DNA of 64,000 bases from Methanothrix harundinacea 6Ac. Lineage in GTDB: Archaea; Halobacteriota; Methanosarcinia; Methanotrichales; Methanotrichaceae. Position numbers and translations under genes: made by a program. Numbering within the stretch: the stretch's first letter is position 1; the number at the start of each line of letters is the position of its first letter. A model generated the notes under the pieces. The model worked only from the letters and a program-made list of their open reading frames with translations, searched no databases and was not told the origin of the DNA. This document shows positions 51,001-59,244 of this stretch, one piece after another. The stretch covers positions 2,294,001 to 2,358,000 of the forward strand of contig NC_017527.1 of assembly GCF_000235565.1 (NCBI RefSeq). The letters are read 5' to 3'.

Positions 51001-51253
51001 GGGCTCCGCCGATTCGAAAGGCGTAGTCGGGGGCCTTCGTCGAACCCCTCACCTTCACCGAGTCCTCGTGGACCACATCCCGGTAAAGCTCGGAGCTGCC
51101 GGCGGTGTTCGCCACGTCCCAGCCGAGGGCCTTGAAGAAGGGGTCGATGAAGTCGCGCCGGAGCTTCGTCTCGTTGTACCGACCTGACCGATACTCGTCC
51201 AGGTTCCGCTCAAACCGCTCCACCAGCTCGACGATCTCCCTCGGCGCCGCCAA
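48038..51253 (-). CDS. Type IIG restriction-modification enzyme (Eco57I-like)
   Basis: A 1071-residue single-chain enzyme. N-terminal nuclease: Asp76, Glu90-x-Lys92 (F-F-V-E-A-K-K-P) and Q107-x-x-x-Y111. A helical connector leads to the N6-adenine methyltransferase: Y-Y-T-P-T-Y-I-V, D-P-A-C-G-S-G-S-F at 401-409 and N-P-P-Y at 633-636. The C-terminal half is the target recognition domain, ending with a helical E-K-T-L-L-S-R-Q-I-E-A-T-D segment. Between motif I and IV lies a low-complexity insert (about 450-506) with an AT-hook-like R-R-G-R-G-R-P-R-K. The part encoded by about 48270-49340 is AT-rich, unlike the rest of the gene. Confidence 0.93.
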   Translation of the reverse strand: MAAPREIVELVERFERNLDEYRSGRYNETKLRRDFIDPFFKALGWDVANTAGSSELYRDVVHEDSVKVRGSTKAPDYAFRIGGARKFFVEAKKPSVNLENDVRASFQLRSYAWSAGLPISLLTDFEEFSIYDCRIEPANTDSPRVGLLCHFTYDKYVDHWDEIATLFSQEAVLGGSLERYIESKKKARGTIAVDEAFLREIDSWREILAKNVHRNNPDLTIRELNSSVQNTIDRIVFLRICEDRGIERFGQLKGLLKGEMAVYARLVELFKEADERYNSGLFHFGDDPGRIGEPDRLALALKIDDSALAEMIENLYPPRSPYRFSVIPAEILGHVYEQFLGKVIRLGEDGGVEVEYKPEVRKAGGVYYTPTYIVDYIVENTVGKLLAGQTPTTVSELRILDPACGSGSFLIGAYQRLLDWHLEWYTRHLVPHLLAGKAESSREVLALLPPGGPAGANANAGAGAGAGAVGNAAGAAKRRGRGRPRKNSAAASPSASASATNGQRAGSFPIFQAAGGEWRLATAERKRILLNNICGVDIDLAAVEVTKLSLQLKVLEGENQETLSQQLTLFKERALPDLGENIKCGNSLIGPDFYDGQTSLFDEEEMYRVNAFDWEAEFPEIMGRGGFDAVIGNPPYVRQEELGEFKTYFQKRYQVYHGVADLYAYFIEKGVSLLRHGGVFSYIVASKWMRANYGQPLRAWLKGKNIEEIVDFGDLRVFQKATTYPCIIRISNESQHDLFIVVQINTLSFTNLSDYVEEHLYLVRQSDLDDSGWSLVDERSQRLIEKLRRSKIPLAEYVSGKIYRGILTGYNEAFVIDAQTRENLIYEDPNSVELIKPFLVGKDIKRYQTPRSDRYLIFTRRGVEIENYPAIKRHLTQFKDRLMPKPLNWKGDKWNGRKPGKYKWYEIQDITAYYAEFEKGKILWPGISAQVGAFAFDDNGYYGNDNNQLIISDDKYLLGILNSSLIRTILKSICDKVQGGFYRLKIIYVERLPIRTIDFSDPEDVARHDKMVKLVENMLDLNKRLAEAKTGHEKTLLSRQIEATDRQIDALVYELYGLSEEEIAIVEGATK
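48052..48163 (-). repeat. 112-bp direct repeat flanking the PD-(D/E)xK gene, proximal copy
   Basis: Codes for the C-terminal helix of the intact type IIG enzyme; matched by 47310-47421. Confidence 0.88.
48270..49340 (-). other. AT-rich mosaic block in the type IIG gene
   Basis: About 1.07 kb encoding roughly residues 640-995 (everything from just after N-P-P-Y through the recognition domain) is plainly AT-rich with A/T-ending codons, while sequence on both sides is GC-rich host-like. The reading frame is unbroken. Confidence 0.75.
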
Positions 51254-51527
51254 CTTCTCTCAAGCCTCCTTGAATCTTCAATGGTGAAATGGTACTTACC
51301 CTTTGCCTTTCGGGTTGGGCCGCCCCAGCGCCGCAAGATAGATATGATGATAAGAATAAAAATCTAATGAATTAAAACCCTCTCGGGGCGACCTTCGATC
51401 CCGACCCATCGGCGACCCCTCATCTGATCGACCCCAGCGGCTGCCGGCGGCCGCCCCGCCAACGCGCCGCCGGAGATATAATCCGATTAGAATAAAAGTG
51501 TGGCCAAAAATTATAGGGGAGGTCCCC

Positions 51528-52790
51528 TCACCGCCAGATCGTCTGCTCCCTTCCCGGCCCCACCGATACGATGGTGATCTTCACCCCGAGAAGCTCCTCG
51601 ATCCTCTCGACGTAATCCCGGACGGCTTTCGGCAGCGCCCCGTAGGACTTCGCCCCGGTGATATCCTCGGTCCAGCCCTTCGCCTCCTCGTATATCGGCC
51701 GACAGCGGGCGAACTCGACGGTGCTCTCCGGCGGGTAGTTTAAGGTTTTACCGTCGAGCTCGTAGCTGGTGCAGATCTTGATGGGGTCCAGGCCCCCCAG
51801 GACGTCCAGCTTGGTGATGGCAAGCTCGGTGTAGCCGTTGAGGTACATCGACTTCTTGGCGAGGACGGCGTCAAACCACCCGCACCTCCTCGGCCGGCCG
51901 GTGGTGGTGCCAAACTCTTTGCCGATCTTGCTGAGGTGAGCGCCGACCTCGTCCTTCAGCTCCGTGGGCATCGGCCCCTCCCCCACCCGGGTCATATACG
52001 CCTTGACGATCCCCACCACGTTGTCCACCCGGGCGGGCCCTACGCCCAAGTTGGCACAGGCGCTCCCGGCGGTGGTAAACGACGAGGTGACGAACTTCTG
52101 GGTCCCGTGGATGACGTCGAGGAAGGCGCCTTGCGCCCCCTCCGCCAGGACCTTTTTGCCGGCGTCCAGGGCTACGTTTATCTCGTAGGAGACGTCGGCG
52201 ACGTTCTCTTTGAGAGATCGGCCGATCTCGAGGTACTCGCCGAGGAGGACGGGGTCTCTGACGACTGCAGGATCGCCGCCCATCTCTGCGATCGCCTTCT
52301 CCCTGGCGGGTCCGATCTCGGCGAGCTTCGCCTCCAGGAGGGCGGGGTCGGTCAGGTCCTTCATCTGGACCTCGTCGCGGCTGAACTTATCGATGTAGGC
52401 GTAGCCGATCCCCCTCTTCGTCGTCCCGATCTTCTCCTTTCTGCCGCTCTCCCGCAGCTCGTCGAGGGCGATGTGGTAGGGCATGATGATGGAGGTCTTG
52501 GCGTCGATCCCGAGGTTGGGGCGTATGCCTTCGGCCCGGAGCGCCTCGATCTCGGACCAGAGAACTTTGGGGTTCAGGACCACGCCGGGGCCGATGAGGA
52601 GCCTCGCCCCGAAGAGGACGCCGCTGGGGGTGAGGTGGAGCTTGTAGGTCCGATCCCCCACGATGACGGTGTGGCCGGCGTTGTCCCCGCCCTGGAACCG
52701 GACGACGATGTCGTACTTCTCAGCCAGGAGATCGACGACCTTCCCCTTCCCCTCGTCCCCGAACTGAGAGCCGGTGAGTATGGTGAACAT
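51528..52790 (-). CDS. purA: Adenylosuccinate synthetase
   Basis: This 420-residue enzyme makes adenylosuccinate from IMP, aspartate and GTP. It begins with the catalytic G-D-E-G-K-G-K-V-V-D-L-L-A and F-Q-G-G-D-N-A-G-H-T-V, and continues with G-T-T-K-R-G-I-G-Y-A-Y, E-G-A-Q-G-A-F-L-D, T-T-T-G-R-P-R-R-C-G-W-F-D and a C-terminal V-S-V-G-P-G-R-E-Q-T. Monocistronic; the 270 bases to the restriction gene hold AT-rich promoter-like stretches only. Confidence 0.98.
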   Translation of the reverse strand: MFTILTGSQFGDEGKGKVVDLLAEKYDIVVRFQGGDNAGHTVIVGDRTYKLHLTPSGVLFGARLLIGPGVVLNPKVLWSEIEALRAEGIRPNLGIDAKTSIIMPYHIALDELRESGRKEKIGTTKRGIGYAYIDKFSRDEVQMKDLTDPALLEAKLAEIGPAREKAIAEMGGDPAVVRDPVLLGEYLEIGRSLKENVADVSYEINVALDAGKKVLAEGAQGAFLDVIHGTQKFVTSSFTTAGSACANLGVGPARVDNVVGIVKAYMTRVGEGPMPTELKDEVGAHLSKIGKEFGTTTGRPRRCGWFDAVLAKKSMYLNGYTELAITKLDVLGGLDPIKICTSYELDGKTLNYPPESTVEFARCRPIYEEAKGWTEDITGAKSYGALPKAVRDYVERIEELLGVKITIVSVGPGREQTIWR

Positions 52791-52880
52791 GATCTCGACC
52801 AGTCGCCCTAGGGTAAATAACCTTACCCTGAAGACCGCTCCCCCTTCCGATCGCCCTTTCGATCGCCGTCTCGATGGAGC

Positions 52881-53768
52881 CTAACCCGAGCCGCCGGCGA
52901 GGCGGAGGACGGCTCGGGCGATCAGCTCGCCGACGTCGATCCCCCAGGCCTGGTGGAGACCCCACCCCGAGGGGGTCCCGTTCACCTCCAGGACCCGAAG
53001 GCCGGAGGAGGTCTCGATCAGGTCGACGCCGCAGTAGACCGCCCCGACGGCGGAGGCAGCCCGGACCGCCAGATCCTCGATCTCCGGAGTGAGGGGGCAC
53101 CTCTCGGGGGCGCCTCCCCTTGCGAGGTTGCTGATCCAGGACCCCGGCGGCGCCACCCGGAAGATCGCTCCGGCGACGCGGCCGCCGACGACGAAGGCCC
53201 TGATGTCCCTCGGCCTTTGCGCCGTCGATTCGAGGAACTCCTGGAGGTAGACGGCCCCCCTCTCCTCCAAAAGCTCCCGGAGGGGGGAGGGGTCCCCGGG
53301 GGCGAGGAGGCGGAGCCCCCGCCCTTTGAAGCCGAAGAGGGGCTTGTACACCGCCCCGCCGTGGGCCGAGACGAACTCCGCCGCCGACGAGAGGCTCGTC
53401 GTCACCAGGGTCTCGGGATGGGGTATCCCCGCCCGCTGGAGGGCGACGGAGGTGGCGAACTTGTTCGCCGCCCTCGCGATCGCCGCCGGAGGGTTGACGA
53501 CCCGGACCCCCGACTCCTCCAGGGCGGATAGGGCCTCAAACCGGAAGGCGACATCCGAGGAGCCCCGCCTCCCCAGGTCCCTGACGATGAGGGCGGATAG
53601 GCCCAAAAGGTCCCTCCCCTCCCCCAGGAGCCGGAGGTCGGAGCCGACGAGAGCCGCCAGCTCCGAGAAGTCGAGATACTCGGCCTTTGCCCCTTGCCTC
53701 GATAGCCCCGAACCGATCGCCTCCGCCGTCCAGTCCCCCCGATCGGTGACCACAACTCCAACGCGCAT
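52881..53768 (-). CDS. RimK-family ATP-grasp ligase
   Basis: This 295-residue ATP-grasp enzyme has N-P-P-A-A-I-A-R-A-A-N-K, the lysine strand A-V-Y-K-P-L-F-G-F-K-G-R-G, Y-L-Q-E-F-L, D-I-R-A-F-V-V-G-G and the metal site V-D-L-I-E ... L-E-V-N-G-T-P-S-G-W. Methanogen RimK-like enzymes add glutamate to tetrahydromethanopterin (MptN) or coenzyme F420 (CofF). With mch and mptD in the window, MptN is attractive but not provable here. A TATA-like GATATATCC lies 25 bases upstream. Confidence 0.85.
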   Translation of the reverse strand: MRVGVVVTDRGDWTAEAIGSGLSRQGAKAEYLDFSELAALVGSDLRLLGEGRDLLGLSALIVRDLGRRGSSDVAFRFEALSALEESGVRVVNPPAAIARAANKFATSVALQRAGIPHPETLVTTSLSSAAEFVSAHGGAVYKPLFGFKGRGLRLLAPGDPSPLRELLEERGAVYLQEFLESTAQRPRDIRAFVVGGRVAGAIFRVAPPGSWISNLARGGAPERCPLTPEIEDLAVRAASAVGAVYCGVDLIETSSGLRVLEVNGTPSGWGLHQAWGIDVGELIARAVLRLAGGSG

Positions 53769-53799
53769 GAGGGGTTGGAGTCGGCCGGGATATATCGGG

Positions 53800-54144
53800 C
53801 TATCGGCCGACCGTCGGCAGCCCCAGCTTCGTCCAACTCCGGATCCCGCCGGCGAGGTTGAAGACCTCCCCGAAGCCGAGGCGGGCCATCGCCTCCGCCG
53901 CCGCCCTCGACCTCACCCCCACCAGGCAGTATACCAGATAGGCCTTCCTCCTATCGAGGGCCGACACCTCCGCGAGGAAGGCGGGGGAGTGGAGGTCGAG
54001 GTTCACCGACCCCTCGATCCTGATCCTCTCGTGCTCCTGGGGGGTCCGGACGTCCAGGATCAGAAGCTCGGGATCGCCCCCTCCGTCCTGGATGAGGCGG
54101 ATAGCCTCCCGGGGGTCCAGGTCTCGCACCATCCCTTCGGACAT
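53800..54144 (-). CDS. Rhodanese-like domain protein
   Basis: A single-domain sulfurtransferase-like protein of 114 residues. It has L-L-I-L-D-V-R-T-P-Q-E-H, G-S-V-N-L-D-L and the active-site loop Y-C-L-V-G-V-R-S with the catalytic Cys, then L-A-G-G-I-R-S-W. Could move persulfide sulfur for cofactor or tRNA thiolation. The ATG at 54144 touches a TATA-like ATATATAT; M5 (54132) is an alternative start. Confidence 0.9.
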   Translation of the reverse strand: MSEGMVRDLDPREAIRLIQDGGGDPELLILDVRTPQEHERIRIEGSVNLDLHSPAFLAEVSALDRRKAYLVYCLVGVRSRAAAEAMARLGFGEVFNLAGGIRSWTKLGLPTVGR

Positions 54145-54198
54145 ATATATCGAGGGGAGATGGGTTATCGGAGATAAAAAGCGAGGGGCTCGCAGCTA

Positions 54199-54222
54199 GG
54201 GGCGCAAGCCCCCAAGAAAAAA
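54199..54222 (-). terminator. T-tract and hairpin after the acidic exported protein gene
   Basis: On the minus strand a TTTTTT run (54222-54217) is followed by GGGGGCTTGCGCCCC. Either or both could end transcription of the gene stopping at 54248. Confidence 0.35.
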
Positions 54223-54247
54223 TGAGCTGATATGAAGAGCCCGAGGT

Positions 54248-54739
54248 TCACTCGGCCTCTTCCTCAGCCTCTTCTTCGAGTTCGCCCGTAGCGACCTCGG
54301 TCTCCTCTACCTCTTCCTCAGCCTCTTCCTCAGCGGCGAGGACGAAGTAGTACTCCTCGGAGCCCTCCAGGGTCACCATGCATCCGGTCTCGTCCTCGAC
54401 GTAGGCGCCGAAGACCTCGACGACGGAGCCCTCGGTGACGTTCTCGTCAACGAATCCCCAGGGACCGGGGGTCGCCTGGAAGACGGTGACGTTGACGACC
54501 TGGCTGCAAAGGACGAACTCGTCCTCGGCGGCGGTCACATTGACGGCCCAGACGGTGGGTGCGCCGGGCATATCGGCCTCGGTGAGGGTCTCGGCGACGC
54601 CGGTGAAGGCCACCGTCACTACCTCAGCGACCTCATCGACGACCTCGTCGACGGCCACATCCTCAGTCATCTCCTCAGCTAGACCAGCTCCTGCAGATAG
54701 CAGGAACGCTACTAATACCATAAAGAGGCTTTTATACAT
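54248..54739 (-). CDS. Exported acidic protein of unknown function
   Basis: A 163-residue protein whose ATG at 54739 gives a clear signal peptide (M-Y-K-S-L-F then hydrophobic, A-G-A-G-L-A-E-E). The frame is open to 54787 without gain. The mature part is a small beta-rich domain with two cysteines (V-L-C-S-Q; T-G-C-M-V), resembling OB-fold modules, between two Glu/Val-rich repeats; the tail is almost pure Glu/Ala/Thr and may keep the protein soluble. Function unknown. Confidence 0.7.
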   Translation of the reverse strand: MYKSLFMVLVAFLLSAGAGLAEEMTEDVAVDEVVDEVAEVVTVAFTGVAETLTEADMPGAPTVWAVNVTAAEDEFVLCSQVVNVTVFQATPGPWGFVDENVTEGSVVEVFGAYVEDETGCMVTLEGSEEYYFVLAAEEEAEEEVEETEVATGELEEEAEEEAE

Positions 54740-54905
54740 TGCAGTATTCCTCCCTGAGGAGGAGGACTGAATTACCAGTATAAACATTTATTCCATGTTT
54801 TATTCAGCCGGGTTTTAAAATATCGGAGTTGGATCAGGCCGTAACGGCTCTTGGGGCCGAATGTAACAACTATTATGAAGTTAGAGGGCAGATAGGCGAT
54901 ACGAC

Positions 54906-55880
54906 ATGGCTCAGAGGTGCGAAGATCTGGGGGAGCGGCGGCTCGTCAGGAGGATCGCGGAGATCCTGGGGATCTCGGAGAGGGACGACTGCGCCATGGT
55001 GGAGGATGGCGAAGATTACCTCGTCTGGACGACGGACATGCTCCATCGGAGGGCCGACTTTCCTGACATCGCGACGGGTTGGCAGATCGGCTGGATGGCC
55101 GCCGCCGTCAACCTCAGCGACGTCGCGGCGATGGGCGCCGCCCCCACGGGCCTCCTCTCCGCCGCGGGGATCCCGCCGGAGACGGAGTTGGAGTACGTCG
55201 AGGAGATCTTCGCCGGGATGAAAGACTGCGCCCGGCGGTTCGGGACCCGGGTCCTCGGCGGAGACCTGGACAGCTCCGACGAGCTGACCCTGGTGGGGAC
55301 CGCCCTCGGCCGGGTCGAGCGGAACCGGGTCCTCCGAAGGCGGGGCGCCCGCCCCGGCGACCTCCTCTGCACCACCGGAACCCTGGGGGCGGCGGGGGCG
55401 GGGCTCCGGGTCGCCCTGGAGGCCGAGGGAAAGGGGATCGGATCCGACCCGGGGCTCATCGCCCTGACGAGGAGGCTTTTGGAGCCGTTCCCGAGGCTGG
55501 AGGAGGGGAGGGCCCTCGCCCTATCGGGGGCTGCCACCTCCATGATGGACAACAGCGACGGCCTCGTCCTCTCCCTCTACGAGCTCGCCGAGGCGAGCGG
55601 CGTCGGCTTCCTCCTCCAGGAGGAGAAGATCCCCATCGACCCCCTGGTGGCCCTCGTCGCCGAGGATCGAGACGACGCCCTCGACCTCGCCCTCACCGCC
55701 GGGGGGGACTTCGAGCTGATCTTCACCCTCCGCCCGGAGATGATCGGTGAGGCGGCCCGGGCCTGCCGCCTCGCCGTCATCGGGGAGGTCACCGCAGAGG
55801 GGGTCCGCCTCCAGTCGGCTGGGGGGACGGAAGATCTGAAGCCCCGGGGGTACGAGCACTTGAGAAGCCCCGAAGGCTGA
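54906..55880 (+). CDS. thiL: Thiamine-monophosphate kinase
   Basis: This 324-residue enzyme phosphorylates TMP to thiamine diphosphate. It has the AIR-synthase-like fold: D-D-C-A-M-V, the metal site T-T-D-M-L-H-R-R-A-D-F-P, N-L-S-D-V-A-A-M-G-A-A-P, G-G-D-L-D-S-S-D, L-C-T-T-G-T-L-G-A-A-G-A-G, M-M-D-N-S-D-G-L and T-A-G-G-D-F-E-L-I-F-T. The stretch 54788-54905 upstream shows an AT-rich promoter region. Confidence 0.95.
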   Translation: MAQRCEDLGERRLVRRIAEILGISERDDCAMVEDGEDYLVWTTDMLHRRADFPDIATGWQIGWMAAAVNLSDVAAMGAAPTGLLSAAGIPPETELEYVEEIFAGMKDCARRFGTRVLGGDLDSSDELTLVGTALGRVERNRVLRRRGARPGDLLCTTGTLGAAGAGLRVALEAEGKGIGSDPGLIALTRRLLEPFPRLEEGRALALSGAATSMMDNSDGLVLSLYELAEASGVGFLLQEEKIPIDPLVALVAEDRDDALDLALTAGGDFELIFTLRPEMIGEAARACRLAVIGEVTAEGVRLQSAGGTEDLKPRGYEHLRSPEG

Positions 55881-55953
55881 AGAACGGCTCCGGACCCGGG
55901 GCGCGAGGACGTAACGGGCGTTGGAAGGCGATTCCACCGCCGGGCCGGAGAGA

Positions 55954-56859
55954 TCACCGCCCCCGGCCGCCCTCTCCGCAGAAGTAGGGGCTCCGGAGGA
56001 GGACGGCCCTCTTTATCCTCCTCTTCGTCTCCTCGAGGTCCGCCCCCGCCAGGTCCACCAGGTTGTCGTTTCGGAGGAGGCAGGGCTTCAGCCTCCCGTC
56101 GGAGGTGACCCGGAGCCTGCTGCAGTGGGCGCAGAACTCGGTGTTGTCCATCGGCCGGACCACCTCCACCTCCGCCCCCGAGAGGAAGTACTTCCGCCGC
56201 CGGTGGAGATCTCTCGTCACCACGCCATCCGCCCTCGCCTCCAGGGCCGCCTCGATCCCGGCGATGTCGCCGGCGGCCCCCCGCCCCGGCAGGTTCAAGA
56301 GCTCGATCAGCTGGAGGATGACCCCGCGGTCCCGGGCGAAATCTACCATCTCCCAGACCTCCCCCTCGTTCTCCCTCAGGACGACGACGTTCACCTTGAC
56401 GGGGAGGAGCCCCGCCCCGAGGGCGGCGTCGATCCCCTCCAGGACCCGCCGGTGGTCCGCCGCCGTACCGCCGGTGATCCCCGCGTAGACGGCGGGGCGG
56501 AGGGAGTCGAGGCTGACGTTCACCCTGGCAAGCCCCGCCTCCGCAAGAGACCTCGCCCTCGCGGCGAGGAGAACGCCGTTGGTGGTGAGGGAGACCTCGA
56601 CCCCCTCCGGGGTCCTCTCCAGGATCGACTCGAGGTCGCCCCGGAGGAGGGGCTCGCCCCCCGTCAGCTTCACCCTCCGGATCCCGAGGTCTGCCCCGGC
56701 GGAGATCACCTTCACGATCTCGTCGGCCGAGATCTCTCGCCCCCGGCCGCCCACCAACTCCCCCTCGTGGTGGCAGTAGAGGCAGGCGAGGTTGCACCGG
56801 GGGGTGACGGCTATCCTCAGCCCCGTCACCCTCCTGCCGAAGGGGTCTGCGAGGGTCAT
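55954..56859 (-). CDS. moaA: GTP 3',8-cyclase MoaA
   Basis: A radical SAM enzyme starting molybdenum cofactor synthesis. The N-terminal 4Fe-4S site is C-N-L-A-C-L-Y-C-H-H-E-G; K-L-T-G-G-E-P-L-L-R and N-V-S-L-D-S-L-R-P follow; the second cluster uses F-C-A-H-C-S-R-L-R and a later K-P-C-L. The ATG at 56859 gives M-T-L-A-D-P-F-G-R-R-V, the family start; an ATG at 56916 adds 19 unlikely residues and overlaps the TATA-like CTAAATACC. Molybdopterin would serve formylmethanofuran dehydrogenase. Confidence 0.94.
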   Translation of the reverse strand: MTLADPFGRRVTGLRIAVTPRCNLACLYCHHEGELVGGRGREISADEIVKVISAGADLGIRRVKLTGGEPLLRGDLESILERTPEGVEVSLTTNGVLLAARARSLAEAGLARVNVSLDSLRPAVYAGITGGTAADHRRVLEGIDAALGAGLLPVKVNVVVLRENEGEVWEMVDFARDRGVILQLIELLNLPGRGAAGDIAGIEAALEARADGVVTRDLHRRRKYFLSGAEVEVVRPMDNTEFCAHCSRLRVTSDGRLKPCLLRNDNLVDLAGADLEETKRRIKRAVLLRSPYFCGEGGRGR

Positions 56860-56936
56860 CAGAGGGGCATGGAGGGGTATGGTATTTAGATTTCGGATCG
56901 GAAGGCTTATGGCCACGTAAACCTTTGTGAGCAGAG

Positions 56937-58298
56937 ATGGTTTACGATCCCTGGACGACGGGGCTTCTCCTGGCGGGATACCTCCTGGCGATGACGGCCG
57001 TCGGCGCCGCGGCGGCGAGGCGGTCTAAGACCGTGGAGGGGTTCTTCCTCGCCGAGAGGGGGCTTGGGCCCGCCATCCTCACCGCCACCCTCACCGCCAC
57101 CATCCTCGGCGCCTCCTCGACCCTGGGGATGGCGGGGCTCGGCTTCCGCGAGGGGCTGACGGGGGCCTGGTGGCTCCTATCGGGGACGGCAGGGCTCCTC
57201 ATCCTATCCTTCTTTTTGGCGGAGAGGGTGAGGGCGACGGGCTGCTTCACCCTCCCGGAGCTCTTGGGGGCGACCTACGACCGACGGGTCCGGCTGGCCG
57301 CCTCCGCCCTCATCCTCGTCTCCTGGGTGGGGGTGATCGCGGCCCAGATCGTCGCATCCGGAAAGCTCCTGGGCATCCTCTTCGGCCCCCGGCAGGAGGC
57401 CTTCATGGTCGCCGCCGCCCTCGTCTTCGTCGGCTACACCGCCCTGGGAGGGCAGCGGTCGATCGTCAAGACCGACGCCCTCCAGCTTCTCGTCCTCCTT
57501 CTGGGGCTTGCCCTGGTATCCTGGAGGGCTCTGCAGCTCGCCGGCCCCGACCTCCTGGCGGGGGAGTCCTTCCCGACCTCGGAGGCGAGGGGGTGGCCGG
57601 AGGTGGCGGGCCTCGTCCTCGTCGTCGGCTCCGCCTACCTGGCGGGGCCCGACATCTACTCCCGCCTCCTCTCCGCCTCCGATCCGGGGACGGCGAGGAG
57701 GGCGGCCCTCGCCGCCGCCGTCATCCTCGTCCCCATCGCCTTCGTCATCACCGCCCTCGGTATCGCCGCAAGAGCCCTCTACCCCGCCATCCTTCCGGAG
57801 GAGGCCCTCCCCGTCCTGATGGCGGAGACCCTCTCCCCCCTGGGGGCGGGGATCGTCGCCGCCGCCCTCCTCTCCGCCCTCATCTCCTCGGCGGACACCA
57901 CCCTCCTGACGGCGACCTCGATCCTCGCCCTCGACCTCTTCGGTGCAGCGAAGCCCGACGCCTCCGCCGGGGAGATCCTCTGGGTCTCCAGGGCGGGCTG
58001 CCTTCTGATCGGTGGGGTGGCCCTCCTCTCCGCCCTCCGCCTCCCGGAGATCATATCCAACCTCCTCGCCGCCTATACCGTCTTCGCCGGGGGGCTGATC
58101 GTCCCCCTGGTGGCGGGGTTTGAGAGGGAAAGGCTCAGGCTGACGCCATCGGGAGCCCTCGCCGGTCTCCTCGGCGGGGGGACGGTCGCCCTCCTCTTCG
58201 GCGGGAGGTGGCCCCTCCTGGGGATGGCGACGAGCGCCGTCCTCTTATTTGCCGTCAGCTGGCTCCTCCCTCAGTCCAAGAGGCTCATCAGGGGGTAG
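56937..58298 (+). CDS. Sodium/solute symporter family transporter
   Basis: This 453-residue protein has about 13 membrane helices, with the SSS-family start G-Y-L-L-A-M-T-A-V-G and the K-T-V-E-G-F-F-L-A-E-R-G-L-G loop, then T-L-G-M-A-G-L-G-F, Y-T-A-L-G-G-Q-R-S-I-V-K-T-D and S-A-D-T-T-L-L-T-A-T, a sodium-site segment. The substrate (amino acid, pantothenate, acetate or other) cannot be read. Its last 28 bases overlap the convergent mptD gene. Confidence 0.9.
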   Translation: MVYDPWTTGLLLAGYLLAMTAVGAAAARRSKTVEGFFLAERGLGPAILTATLTATILGASSTLGMAGLGFREGLTGAWWLLSGTAGLLILSFFLAERVRATGCFTLPELLGATYDRRVRLAASALILVSWVGVIAAQIVASGKLLGILFGPRQEAFMVAAALVFVGYTALGGQRSIVKTDALQLLVLLLGLALVSWRALQLAGPDLLAGESFPTSEARGWPEVAGLVLVVGSAYLAGPDIYSRLLSASDPGTARRAALAAAVILVPIAFVITALGIAARALYPAILPEEALPVLMAETLSPLGAGIVAAALLSALISSADTTLLTATSILALDLFGAAKPDASAGEILWVSRAGCLLIGGVALLSALRLPEIISNLLAAYTVFAGGLIVPLVAGFERERLRLTPSGALAGLLGGGTVALLFGGRWPLLGMATSAVLLFAVSWLLPQSKRLIRG

Positions 58299-58600
58299 TC
58301 GGCCTGGGGATCGTACTCCAGCCTCGCCCTCACCCTCGCCCCGTGGCGGTCTATCTCCACCTCGGCCCGGAGCATCTTTCCGGCGAGCTCCCCGTAGCCG
58401 AAGACGTTCCTTCCGAGCATCTGGCGGTCGATCTCCACCGAGACGGACCTGACGAAGGGCTGGAGGGATATCGACTCCTCCATCGCCACCTCCAGGCTCT
58501 CCGCCGTCTCGGCGGAGACGGGCGACCCCACGAACTGGTGGTACAGCGCCCCCAGCTTTATCCCCGCCTCGAAGGCGGCCGCTTCCCTCTCCGTCGGCAT
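58271..58600 (-). CDS. mptD: Archaeal dihydroneopterin aldolase (MptD type)
   Basis: A 109-residue protein with the MptD/DUF381 pattern: E-R-E-A-A-A-F-E-A-G-I-K-L-G-A-L-Y-H-Q-F-V-G-S-P-V, then V-E-I-D-R and F-G-Y-G-E-L-A-G-K-M-L-R-A. It should release glycolaldehyde from dihydroneopterin in methanopterin synthesis. Its start overlaps the end of pssA by 43 bases, which indicates co-translation; its 3' end overlaps the symporter gene. Confidence 0.9.
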   Translation of the reverse strand: MPTEREAAAFEAGIKLGALYHQFVGSPVSAETAESLEVAMEESISLQPFVRSVSVEIDRQMLGRNVFGYGELAGKMLRAEVEIDRHGARVRARLEYDPQADYPLMSLLD

Positions 58601-59244
58601 ATCTCCATCACCACCGGTGATCCGAGATATCCGGCCAGGGCTAAAAATACGATCCCGGCAGAGAGGCGGACCGCCCCGAGGGCCCAGGCGGCGGCGGCGG
58701 CCGCCCCCAACCCCAGGACGGGGGGAAAGAGCCTCGGGTCCCTGAACTTGGGGTAGGGGACGGAGCTGATCATCAGAAGGGAGGTGGCGAAGAGGATGAG
58801 GGCGGTGGGGAGGGGGCCGGCGAGGAGGACCGCCGCCGCCACCATCCCTCCGGCCCCGGGGATCGGCATCCCCTCGAAGGCGAGAAGCCTCGGCGATAGG
58901 TTGAACCTCGCCAGGCGGAGGATGCCGCAGGCGAGGTAAAAGGCGCCCAGCGCCCCCCAGCCGGGGGCGGAGGCCGCCCCGAAGGCGGACCAGGCGAGGA
59001 AGGCGGGGGCGGCCCCGAAGGAGACGAGGTCGGCCAGGGAGTCGATCTGGGTCCCCAGGGGGCCGTCGCCGACTTTTCGGGCGAGGAGGCCGTCGAGGCC
59101 GTCGGCGGCGACGGCCAGGAAGATGAGGGCCGCCGAGAGCTCGAGCCTTCCGGCCGCCGCCATCAGGAGGGAGGAGAAGCCCAGGGAGGCGTTGAGGATC
59201 GATACCAGGTCCGGCAGGCGGAGGAGGCGGATGATGCCGGTCAT
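58558..59244 (-). CDS. pssA: Archaetidylserine synthase (CDP-alcohol phosphatidyltransferase)
   Basis: A 228-residue membrane enzyme with about six to seven helices. The CDP-alcohol motif is D-G-L-D-G-L-L-A-R-K-V-G ... G-T-Q-I-D-S-L-A-D (D-G-x2-A-R-x8-G-x3-D-x3-D). It joins L-serine to CDP-archaeol. The ATG overlaps the psd stop by four bases. Gene order artA-psd-pssA suggests lipids made here are used by archaeosortase. Confidence 0.92.
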   Translation of the reverse strand: MTGIIRLLRLPDLVSILNASLGFSSLLMAAAGRLELSAALIFLAVAADGLDGLLARKVGDGPLGTQIDSLADLVSFGAAPAFLAWSAFGAASAPGWGALGAFYLACGILRLARFNLSPRLLAFEGMPIPGAGGMVAAAVLLAGPLPTALILFATSLLMISSVPYPKFRDPRLFPPVLGLGAAAAAAWALGAVRLSAGIVFLALAGYLGSPVVMEICRRRGKRPPSRRG

